This document shows positions 44,606 to 56,263 of a stretch of DNA of 64,000 nucleotides, piece by piece. A program made the position numbers and the translations under genes. Origin of the DNA: Vigna angularis (lineage: Eukaryota; Streptophyta; Magnoliopsida; Fabales; Fabaceae); contig NC_068971.1 in the NCBI RefSeq assembly GCF_016808095.1, forward strand, positions 24,044,501-24,108,500, read 5' to 3'. Each line of letters begins with the position of its first letter. Within the stretch, counting starts at the first letter, position 1. The notes below the pieces were generated by a model. The model had not been told where the DNA came from. It saw only the letters and a program-made list of their open reading frames with translations, and did not search any database.

Positions 44606-46165
44606 GTTTTAAACCCTTGGATCGTCCTCGAATTTGTTGGGAAATCTCAAGTGAATCTTCGATTTTTCAACTGTCTCAATTGGGTCTATATATTTGTAAA
44701 ATTGAGCCAATTTTATCCAAATATTTGAAAAATTGAGCCAATTAAGTCTTGTTCATTAAATTTTCACAGACGGCGTTAACAGATGCTGAGTTGTATTTTT
44801 TCTTTACATAGCGTGACATTGTGTATTAAATTGAATGGATGATGGGTTGTACAATCAAAAATTTCACGTGGATGTGTAAAATTTTTATATTTATCCTTAC
44901 CTAAACACAAATTCATTATCCTCAAAACCAAACCCCATCACCCTTTCCCTAGTGATTTCTGCAGAGTCAATCAAATTCATTCTCAATTCCTTTCAATACC
45001 AACACTGACCCAAACTCAATCTTCCATGATTTTGTGTCCTCCGTCGAGCGAGATACCAACTCACATTTTTCATGTGATCCCAAGACCATTATTCAACCTA
45101 CATTGCACAAAAGAAATGACAAAAGTAGGAATCAACCAACAAAGGAGTTGAATGCTTAAAAAAAAACATAGAATAGAACCCGAAAACCCATCTTTAATCT
45201 TCATTCGTTTGTATTCACAAACACGGTCCGATTCAATACTCTCATCATTATAGTTCTGTTGTCCATGCCGACAAACTCTTTCTTTGTTAGGGCTTTCCCC
45301 AATAAGCAAATTGTGCATCACCTAAGTGTCGAAGTCTTAATTGTTGGTGACGGTGGTCTTGAACTCAAAGAAGAGGGAAAGGTTTTCCCTGATTGCGAGC
45401 GAATAGGAGGGAGTCAGCGTTGGTGATGTTAACGCGGTGACCGGCGACGAGCTTGGCGGCGACCGGTGGTGCTAGTGGCGCCTGGCTCACGGCTCGCGAC
45501 GGCCGAGCTCACTCAAGAGGCGATTGATGGAGGAACGAGAGAGCTTCTCTCTCACGCGTGAAGAGAAGAAGGAGAAGGGAGAACCCGGTGCCATGGTCGG
45601 CGATGCCTCCGACGGTGAACAGTGGTGCTAGCGACACCACGACTTGCGGCGACTGGTTGGGTGGAGGCTGAGGCGGATGTGCATGAGCAGAGGAGATGAG
45701 CGCTTCTTGGGTTCCTCTAGTTCCCTTTCTATTCAAGTGGAGGATGCAGAGACCAATTCGTATGGTGGGAGAGGCAAAAAACCCTAATGGGTTTCAGATT
45801 GGTAGAATGCAACTGATTGTCAAATCCCTAATTTCCTTTCCTTAATCTTATTTTAGTAAAAATGTCCTAACCTGAACAATCTCTAAAGTAAATAATTACA
45901 TTTGGTACCACGTCCAACACTCTTTATTTAAATAATAAATTTCATGTAATATAACACTTTTACATCAGCATATTATGTGTGTACCAGGTCAGCATCTTTT
46001 AACGTCGTTTGTGAAAACTTAACGGACAGGACTTAATTGACTCAATTTTTCAAAATATTTAGATAAAATTGGCTTAATTTTATAAATATATGGACCCACA
46101 GTTACAAATAAAAAATCCACTTAAAATTTTTCAATAAATATGAGAACGATTTGAAGATTTAAACC
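44606..46165. mobile_element. Mutator-like element with TIRs of about 185 bp
   Basis: 44606-44793 and the reverse complement of 45984-46165 align over their whole length. Shared parts include AAATTGAGCCAATT / AAATTAAGCCAATT, AATTGAG(C/T)CAATTAAGTC and GATGCTGA. Flanking bases (AATCTTAAAG left, AATTTTGAAAG right) may be a worn 9-bp target duplication. The interior (about 44900-45790) has a GC-rich part at 45400-45680 with a 75-codon minus-strand frame that I cannot assign. It could be a captured host fragment (Pack-MULE), but no source is recognised. No MURA transposase. Confidence 0.72.
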
Positions 46166-49100
46166 AATTTTGAAAGAGATGAAAAATATATAATTATTTG
46201 TTATTGGAGATTTCTCCATAAAAACACCACACTCTACATATTTTAACCCAAATTCTTTCTAATTTATTTTATTTATAACTTTTATCCTATCTTTGATTAT
46301 AAAAATTATTTGACTTAACCAATCTTCAATAATCTGTATATTTCTTTTCTTTTCTAACATTTTTTTTTTATATTTTACGTTTTTTTTTTCTTTTCAAAGT
46401 TTAGATGCAATGTAAAAGCTTAAAGAGTACAATTTGGCTTATTTGAGAAACTATTTACCAGGATACAAATATGGAGTGGCAATTTCTATACTCTGAATAA
46501 GTCATCATTACATTGACTCAACAGTAACCAGGGGAAACAACACTGGTCACAGATATATAATAATTTTGTGCAGCTTTTTTCTGAGAAAACGAACAGTGTT
46601 ATCAGTTCCAATACAACTTGCAAAAAAAGAAAATGGGTAGTGAATTAGCTTGAGCATAGAATTCATACTCAGATGCTGCATGCGGTATGCGGTATTACAA
46701 ATGGATTTGACATTCTTCATTCATACTGAAAGTATATCACTAATATACATGACCAACTACTTGAAGTGTCTAATAACATATTAGTCAATTTCATCAAAGG
46801 GGTAAGAGATATTTTATAAGGTATGCATTTATATACATGTAACTTTCTCTTATTCGTGTGTGTGTGTATATATTTATATTTGTTTTTTTTTTCCAGTTAA
46901 TAAATATAACAAAGAAAGCAGTACTATCAGCTTATTAAAGTCAATAATACCAAATAAAGTGGTCTAAGTCAGAAGCATAAAATAAAGCTAGTCTAAGTTG
47001 GCAGTACTCATACAACAAAACTTGCTCAGATATGATAGTAATAGAGTCAGTTTCATTCACTTGCATAGTCAGAGGCGATTATCCATAACATGGTCAAGAA
47101 CGACTTAAGTTAATAATAAAGCATATGCAAACATAAAGCAGCTGGTTACAACTTCACCAATGGTTAGTTATAGGCGAAACAAGTATTTTATTTTCTGTTA
47201 ATAAACTTTTTAGTTTGGAGACTTATATTCATACACGATCTAACAAATATGTGAAATGATCAAAGTCAACAAGACTTATTCAGTATTATTAATTTAAAAT
47301 TATTAAAAAATATTTTAAAATATATTTATTGACTTAAATATTTATATATGATTAAATCTTGATAATTTAATTATGTTATAATATTACTTTATATTTACGT
47401 AATATTTTGATTAATCAGATAAGATAAGACAGTGATTGTTCTTTTAATAGTCATGTATAAAATAAATTGTTATTTTTATTAATATTAATATCATCTTAAT
47501 ATTATCTGTTTTTATCATATAAATCATAAAACTAGTATAAATATACATTGTATTAATTTTACCAAAAAATATACATACTCTCGCTTCTTTCTTTTATTCA
47601 TGAAAATCTAATCTCTTTACTGGTTTAAACATCACATGATTTTTTACAAATAAATGTTTTATATTTTAATCTTCAAGAATATACATCTATATAAATCTTC
47701 TAATCCAGTTAAATTTTATCATCTAGATCCACGCTCCAAATCCCGTTAAAACAGTATATACGTATTCAAGAACATAAATACTTCGAATGAATGTAATATA
47801 TAAAACCACCTTTTCAATGAAACTAACCGACAACATTATGAATAAAATAGATGTTGTAGTAATTTGCCAAAACTGAATAGGGTCTACAATCTTTGACTGT
47901 GTGCCAAAATCTGAAATTCGTCCATACCCTACTCTTGAAAGTATATATAGTTTTCACCTCAACACTGTGCTATACAGTTCGAAACCCTAACTAGCTAGCC
48001 TTGAAAAGAAGCTTCATCCATCTGCAACAGTTAAGTAATTGACTTTGCTGCAAGGGAAAAAGCTGTGGGTGAAAAGCCATAACCCAAATAGAACATCTAA
48101 ATTGCGACCAAATCTGCATAAGTGCCAAATGCTACATGTCTGTGCGTGGATCTTCTCCTAGTTACTAGGGTACATAGGTGGGGATGGATTCATCTTTTAG
48201 GACCTTTAATCAATTGGTTATGGCTGTTTCCTAGTGTCCGTTAGTTTTTCAATAAATGAAGATTGCGAAAAGACATATTCCCTCTGCTCTCAAGTTTCCA
48301 TATCAGTAAACAGGAAGAGACTGTGAAGCAGCTATAGGAATACAGCATGCTAATGTCTCACAGAATAGCACCAGACATACAACTTGAGACCTGTCTCTTA
48401 CTTTTAAAAACTTGTTTTTCATAATCTATTAATCATAAATTATGATATCCTGTATATAACAAGGTCTTTCAACACTTCATATATGTTTAAAACTTAATAT
48501 ATATTTAAAGAGAGTAAAAATGATAAATTACAGATTATATGACGTAATAAAAAAGAAAAAGAAAAAAAAAGTATATAATAAGTGCAGATAAAATAAAAGT
48601 GTATTCTTTATGATGATTTCTTTTATGTAATCTTCTGATAAAAGATAATTGTCTTTTTTTTCCAATTTTTATGCACACATACTAATATATATATACTACA
48701 CTCGAATTTGTTTGAAAAATAACATAAAAGCAGTTTAAAATAAAAAAATGTGTAAATTGTTTTTTAAATGTAAAAAATACTATTATTCATAAATAAAGTC
48801 ATTTAAAAATAAATTAAAAACGAAAATAAAGAAAATCAGAGATAAGAAGAGGCTAGCCCACCTTACGATCTCCTTAAAACAGTAGAAAATATCTAAAAGG
48901 TACTTATGATGTATTTAATATTTAGTAAAAGGAAAATTTAGTATTTAAAGAGAAACAGCAAATAGTGTTTTTATGTATTTTTCTAAAGTTATAAGCATCA
49001 CCACTCCCTCTATATCCAAAGAAACATAGTTAGGATAGAGTAAGGAGTTACATGTTATCTGGGATGTTTGATTAATTTATCTATCTTTATATTATTTTCA

Positions 49101-49871
49101 TTCTATTTTTTGTTAAAGAATTATACATATAATTTTTTTTCAAGTGTCTTGTGAACTAATTATTTTAAATCATAACAAAAATAATCAAATTTTTAATGTG
49201 TATTTTCATATATAGAGAGAGCAGGGGGGGTTAACTTTGTAATCCTTCATTATAAAATTTTAATAAATATATATTTATGTGAAAACTCATACAATTAAAA
49301 AAATTATAAAATAAATACTCCTTTTCTTGTTGAAATATACATTGTTGTCATGTATGTCTAAATTTACACTATATTTTTAATAGGTTGAAGGGTGGACAAG
49401 TTATTCCTTTAATATGCTATATTGATTTTGTTAATATATTTTTTTATCGAAAGAAAGAGATATAAAAGCGTATCAGAAGTACTAAAGATAAAGATCCAAT
49501 TTCAATTTCTGTCAAATAACATTAGTTCTTTAAGTATACAACATCCATGAAAAAATAAGATTGAATATAGATGCTCCTGATGCAAACTATTTTAGTTATT
49601 CAACCATTAATAAGATTGTGTTATTTTATAACTAGCTCTTTAAGAATACAACATCCATAAAAAAAATAAGATTGTGCTATTTATGGACTAGTTCTTTACC
49701 CACATCTATCTATATTGATTGTGATACAATAGTATATGTAGTAGTCAAATAGACTAAAATTAAGCAGAGATCAGTATGCCATCTTGCAATAAGCGTGTCT
49801 TAAAGACCTAAAAATAAAATAGTGTCTTCATGAAAAAAAAAAAAAACTAATGACAAGTATACACATACATA
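46166..49871. other. AT-rich intergenic DNA, no gene recognised
   Basis: Mostly A/T runs. One less AT-rich unit at about 47880-48400 is listed separately. I see no coding similarity and no RNA gene that I can name. Confidence 0.5.
47880..48400. other. Unassigned transcript-like unit
   Basis: A block of normal base composition inside very AT-rich DNA. It begins with a TATA-like GTATATATAG (47940-47949), then about 430 bp with no ORF of note. Short inverted pieces occur (CCTAGTTACTAGGG at 48158-48171). I compared it by eye with common plant miRNA families and small structured RNAs and found no match. It may be a non-coding transcript or an old repeat. Confidence 0.25.
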
Positions 49872-51147
49872 CACTACTATCAAAACGAATTTAGAACTCC
49901 GTTATTTTAGACTTTTGATATCCATTCAAACTCAGACATTATTTTGGGAGATGTCATTTTAATGTTAATTTTAATGTTGGAGTTTAGCAATAGACATATC
50001 AATTAACGTTGGACATCACAGGAGCACACGTTCTCTTTGACTTGGCAAAATTTTCTGGAAGTGAAAAAGGTGAGAATTAAACGTTTGTTATGAAATTAAC
50101 AAACGTCAATTTTGTTTTTTGTTTTAAATAATTTTTACGTTTTTATAATTTTTTCAAACCTAAAAATCAGAAAATCAGCACAATTTGTAGTATTTGATGT
50201 TTCTAGAACATATTTACAATTGTAAAAAATGAACTAGTGAAAACTAAAGTAATGAAAACTAAAATGTAAACTAACATATGTCTTCAACAAAAAAACAATC
50301 ACAAGTAGAAAAACATCGTATAACGTCACGTGTTTTGTAAATAAATGCAATTATTAAACGTCGTTTAGAATTATAATTCGACGTAAGACGATATAAAACG
50401 TCGAATGCCTTAACGTTAGACGTCAAAAGGCCAGTGAATTCAATAAAAATTTGAGCGGGAGATTGAAAATTCATTCACTTTATCTTAGCGCACGAGACCC
50501 TCTTCTCTGCTCAAACTTTTCTCGAACGAAGTTTGACGACCATCACATGTAATCTTTGTTTCATTTGATACAAATGCATGTTAATTAACTACTTTAGGTA
50601 TGATTTTCGTTTGTTTTCACCGATTATTTTCGTGTTCTTGTCCTTCATAGGCGCATTTTGTTTTCTCTCTCACTTGTGGCAACACTTTATCCGATGAACC
50701 CACCTTTTAAAGGTTAGTTTTCGTTTTCGTTTTGAAGAACTTATTTGTTAAACTTGTTTGTTTTTTTTTTTTGTTGAATTTGTTTGTTGTTGTTTGGTTG
50801 AACTTGTTTGTTGTTGTTGTTTGATTGAACTTGTTTTTTTGTTTGATTGAACTTGTTTGTTGTTTGTTATTGTTATTTGTTGTTGATCCTATATTACCGT
50901 TCATAGTTCTGCTTTTCAGGTTTCGTAGAGTTGTTAAAAAGGATTACAATTAATTAAAAAATAAAAAAATTGATTAACGTCGTATATGTTCAAAATTCGA
51001 CGTCGTATATTGACAAAATTCGACGTTAAATTAACGTCGAATTTTTTAAATTCAATGTCAATTTAACGTCTCCCGATATGACGTTGTCTCGAATTCGACG
51101 TGAAAGGCCAAAAATATTCGACGTTGTACACTGTTTTTGTACTAGTG
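49872..51147. mobile_element. Probable CACTA-like element with CGACGT subterminal repeats
   Basis: The right end TTTTTGTACTAGTG is convincing (inverted: CACTAGTACAAAAAC). It is preceded by many AACGTCGAA/TTCGACGT repeats (50340-50440 and 50975-51120). The proposed left end CACTACTATCAAAAC at 49872 is similar, but the flanking triplets ATA and AAT differ. TTGTTTG-rich low-complexity DNA fills 50745-50885. No gene. Confidence 0.45.
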
Positions 51148-52647
51148 AATGGTTGTTATGGTGGGTATGTCCTAACTCCATCTCTTCAAAATATACGCTG
51201 CCCACTCTTGTCGTATCTTCTTTATTGTGGTCTCCATCATTGGTGATGGATTCTTGAAGTGCTAAAAACACAATACAAGTTTATTATGCACTAGTAAAAA
51301 AAGAGATATTACCGCGCCCGTTATACCTCGGTTCACCAGTAACCGAAGCATAAAATGGCGTGGTGGCATTTTTGAAATTTTCTTGATAGTATAGCCTCAA
51401 ATGCTTCCGAACTGATGCCATACAGGGTATATGACGTCGGTTGTCTGCAGAACCCAGGCCAAAAACCACTGCAAGAAACTGACAAACCAGTCAGCTGTTT
51501 GATGAAAATCCCTGTGTAGGGCTTTTGGCCTCGGTTGTCTGTAGAACCGAGGCCAAAAAACCCTACAAGACTTTGACATTCCACATCTGCAGTCTATTGT
51601 CATAAAGGTGGTAGTCAAACGGTTAAGGATTTGTCTTTGGTTCTCAAGGGAATCAAAGCCATAGACCCCGTGCCAAAATTCTTACATTCCATGTTTGCAG
51701 CATACATTAAAAAATTGGCAGTTAGACCGTCAGGGATTTGGCCTCGGTTCTCTTGAAAACCGAGGCCATAGATCCTGATCTGAACAAAATTTAAATCTTT
51801 AAATAAAATTTAAATCTTAACAGAGGATTTAGGCTCGGTTGTGGTGGGAACCAAAGCAAAAAAGTTGAAAAAAATTTCAAAATTATCATTTCATATTTAT
51901 TTTGAATTTTTTTAAAAGAGAATAGGCCTCAGTTTTAGTGGGAACCGAGGTAATAGCCTTTAGCAGGTTAAAAAAAGAAAACACGAAGGAATAGTGCTGT
52001 CGTCTTCGCGTAAAACAGTTTCAGCACATCTTCTCGAGAGTAGTGTGTCATTGCCTTCTTCTTCCATTTTCACTCATTTTTCACCGTTTAAATTTGGATT
52101 TTCTTGTTGCCATGGCCGTTGTCAACGTTTAGGAAGCTTTTTAAACGATCAAAATCGTTCCAAACGTCTTTTTTATTTGGTTTTTACGATTCTCTTCTTT
52201 AGAGGTAATTTTTTGTTGGTTTTTCTTGTTGCGTTTTGATGTTTGATTTTGTTTGTAAAACTAATATTTTTTTTTGTAGCACTACAAGAAAAAATTGAAT
52301 TACATACAGCCAAAATCCGTATATAAGACTCAAAATCCGTATATAACACTTAGGTACATACGACTTATATACGGATAAAAATCCGTATATAAAACTGGCG
52401 TAGTTAAGTTATATACAGATATATCCGTATGTAATTTATATACGGATAAATCCGTATATAAGTTATATACGGATAAATCTGTATATAAGTTATATACGGA
52501 TAAATCCGTATATAATATCCGTAGATAAGTTATATATGAATTTATCTATATATAATTTATCTGAAAAATTCATATGTAGGTTACATACGAAAAAATCCGT
52601 ATATAACTTTATGACTTTATAAAAAAAATAAATAATCCCATTTCTAC

Positions 52648-55600
52648 CACTACCAAAATAATGTATTTTAAGGGAGGTTTATTTTTGGCGGTTTTGAAAA
52701 CCTCCAACAAGTTCAGGCAGTTTTTATAAAAACCACAGTTAAGTTATGAATTTTTTAAAAAAAAAATAAAAATTCGGCCCTTTGGGAAGGAAGAGCTGGA
52801 AAGAGCAAAATAATTGTTTTTTTCCCCTAATTTGGCCTTCCACGCGCACATTTTCTTCTTCCTAATTTCTCTAATCTCATATACACTTTGGCACGCCTCT
52901 TCCTCATGGTTCACCGCAAAGCTGCTGTTTGACACCGTTCTTTGTCGTTCACTACACTGGCCTGAGTTCTCATCGTCCGACTGAGTCGCGTCCATCGTTT
53001 GACTCTTCATTCATTGTCCGCCATTGTTGCATGAGCTTCGTCCGTCACAGTTAAGTTCTCTCCTTTTGCAATTCCTAATTATCTCGTCCTCTTAGCCTCA
53101 TCTAAATTCTCTTTTCCATCGTCCTATACTCTTTCCAAAACCCTAGAAATTGGGAAACCTCATTCCATTCAAATTTAGTGGTTATAATATCATGTAAATC
53201 GTTATGGTTAAATTGATTGATTTTTGTGTTATATTGAGCATGTTGTGATGTATGGTCTTGGTTGGAATGCATATATGTTTTAGAGTTCTTGTTTTTCTTT
53301 CTATGTTAGGTATGTTAGGTACTGGGAACGTAAGCTCGTGTTGAATCGCGATTTCTATAATCCTGATTCAAGAGAAAGACATCAGGAAGTCCAGTTTTGA
53401 AAAACATTGATTTCAGAGCAGAGCCAACAGAGAGAGAATTAGAAGCGTGAAACAGAAATATAAGTTCAAGAAGTTTGATATTTTGGTACAAAATTTAGAA
53501 GCATACACGATTAAAGGTCATTTTTCAAAATGAATAGATTAAATACTATCTAGAAACAGAACAAGCATCTTCTTGTTATAATGCACAAAATAACTTAGAT
53601 TCTTAAGGAATGCTTCCTTATCTTCATATTTGAATTCAATTACTTATTCCAGTGTGGACCTTACATAGAGATCTGTATCTTAGTAGTTTTTGTTTTATAG
53701 ACCGGAGATTCACGTCTTGAGGTTCGTGAGCGTGTGTAATATATCAGAGATAAGCTTTTAGAGCTTCACGAGGTAAGTATTTGCTACTGTAATTTGCTAC
53801 TGTAATTATTTGGATGGATGATTTTTATTCTTTTTCACACTTGCAGATCAATAAATAGTTTAACACTTGTACTGAAAAATTTGATTTAATTCCCGTTCAA
53901 TCTGGAAAGTAGAAAAAATGTTAGCCATATTGTAAAAAAGATACAGAAGAGGAATGAATGTCATTGTCAAATGAAATAGGTTATTGTGGTTTTGATGTAT
54001 TATAGCTTACTTCAGGCAGTATGTCTATTTCATGTGTATCTTGAAATGTATGTTTTACATCCTATTTGAAATTAAATATGATTTGATATTTTCTTTTTAT
54101 TGGAATGCATATTGTTTTCCTATTTGATATTATGTATTATCATCAATTCCCACGTATCTCAGACGTTTGGGTTCTGGTGTCGTATTTTGTTCTGATCAAA
54201 TATTAAAATGCATGCAGCTTCTTTTCTTTCTGGGGGAAAATTGACCAGACTTCTAAGCGCCACATGTCTAGGGAGAAGACAGATATAATTTTGAAAGTAG
54301 TTGTAAAGCATTTCTTAATTGAGAAAGAGGTCACTTCTACTTTGGTAATGGACTCCTTGCATAGTGGATTGAAGGCTCTTGAAGGCCAGACTAAAAACCA
54401 AAAAGCTAAAGTGAAATGGCTGGATGCTGAAGAAATACCAGCACCAATTGTTCATGTTGAGAAAGACATGTTTGTACTGGTGGATTATGTTTTACTGCTA
54501 CTTGAAAGGGCTGCAATAGAACCATTGCCTCCTAAAGATGAAAAGTGCCCTCAAAACCGGACAAAGGTAAGATGTAGAATTATGTTTGTAATAGTCACTG
54601 TGGAATTTTGTGTTGATGCCTGATCTGATAACTGGTGACATGGTTGAGCACTGATCTCTATGAAATGTGATGGTATTGGGCTGAGGTTTTTAGAAGATGT
54701 AGTTGACAAATAAGAGCATAACAGAATATGTTTGAATGGGGTCTAGACTAGGGAGAAAAGAAAACTGAAACTCTGCTATTATATTCTGAATAGCATTATA
54801 TTTAGGATTGATTTTCGCTCAAGTACTACTACTACATCAGCTGGTCATCTGAACTATTAACCTTTAGAGTTATTTGATTTATGCTTTTATGCTTCAATTT
54901 TTTTGCTTGTTTCTTATTTTGTGTGTATTTTATTCTGTCATTTTAGAATGATTACACGTGTTTTAGAATTGCTTTGAAAATTTATAATTGAATAATAACA
55001 ATTTTGTAATATTTTTTTTTTCAAAAAATGTCTCATAGTAAACATATATTGGTAATCATCATGTATTCAATTACTTTAATTTAAAAATTTAATGAGATTT
55101 AATAATAAGGGCCCTGCTTGTTTAAACTTTAAAAAAGTGAGTTATTATGATTTTTTTTTTAATTTAGCTTGTAGACATGTGTTACACGTCTTGCATGAGT
55201 AACTTGGGAATTTTAAGGGCAGTGAAATATATGAATATGGCGCTTTTGGCTTTTCAGTTTTGGTTAAAGATATACTTGGATTTAGTTTCTATTATATCAT
55301 ATTTTAATATTTTTCAACCATCAATAGTTCTTAAATTCGTCTAATAATTTTTTTAAAATATTATTAACTAATTATTGTTTTATACTGTAGGTATTTGAAA
55401 AAGGAAGCATATCAAATGATGGATAAAATGAAAAATGATGGATAAAATGAAGAAGTAGCAAATGATGGATAAAATGAAGAAGTACCAAATGATGAAAATA
55501 ATGAAGAAACTATAATTATTATTCATAACATGTTAATTTTAATTTTTAAGAAACATTAATTGTATTTCTAATGTTTACAATTTATATAATAATATTTTGG

Positions 55601-56035
55601 TTTATATTTAATGTTTACATTTAATTTTGGTGTCATATTATTTAATTTTGGTTTATTAATGATAATCAAGTAATTTGAATAATAAAAAAAATTAAATTAT
55701 TTATATTTCCGGCGGTTTTGAAAAACCCTCAAAAGTACCGGCGGTTTTCATAAACCCTCACAAATTACCGGCGGTTTTGCTTAACCCCGGTTATTGCCGG
55801 CGGTTTTAGTGAAACCTCCACTACTACCGGCGGTTTTAGTAAAACCCCCACTATTACCGGCGGTTTCTCAAAACCCCCGCTAATTGCGGCGGTTTTTTAA
55901 AAAACCGCCGGTAATTACTTAACGACGCAGGTTTTCCCAACGGTTTTCGTAACCGCGGGTAACATATTTTCTGGGGGTTAAAACCGCCGGAAACGGAAAA
56001 AATAACCCCCGGTAAAAATCTAACTTTTTGTAGTG
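52648..56035. mobile_element. CACTA-3: 3.4-kb CACTA element nested in CACTA-2
   Basis: Starts CACTACCAAAATAATG and ends CTTTTTGTAGTG, with a perfect duplication TAC (52645-52647 and 56036-56038). Subterminal repeats are GGCGGTTTT...AAAACC(G/C)CC type, dense at 55707-56020. It carries a TRAF/MATH-gene exon (54218-54566). Another exon-like piece ends at a GAG|GTAAGT donor near 53770. No transposase. Confidence 0.92.
54218..54566 (+). pseudogene. Captured exon of a TRAF/MATH-domain gene (TRAF1a/1b, MUSE13/14 type)
   Basis: A 349-bp open exon with a good acceptor (TGCATGCAG|C) and donor (CAAAG|GTAAGA). It reads FFSFWGKIDQTSKRHMSREK, then VVVKHFLIEKEVTSTLVMDS, ALEGQTKNQKAKVKWLDAEE, PAPIVHVEKDMFVLVDYVLL and LERAAIEPLPPKDEK. 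I recognise this as the segment just after the MATH domain of the large plant TRAF-like adaptors that help SCF ligases turn over NLR immune receptors. The frame has no stop, but the rest of the gene (over 1000 residues) is absent. It sits inside CACTA-3, so it is a captured fragment in sense orientation. Confidence 0.78.
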
Positions 56036-56167
56036 TACATCCAATAATTAGAAATTTTATATATTTGATAAATGTCAAATACAACTGCCAAATTAACAAA
56101 AAATAGTATCAAATTATCAAATAATAACTGATTGTCTTTGTCTTTTACATAGTAGTAAACTAAATTA

Positions 56168-56263
<96 letters not shown>

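Noticed and set aside
47977..47990. tRNA B-box-like AGTTCGAAACC
   Set aside because: No paired T stem, no A box at the right distance and no acceptor stem.
47990..48370. Possible miRNA precursor
   Set aside because: No long hairpin seen by eye and no match to the common miRNA families I compared.
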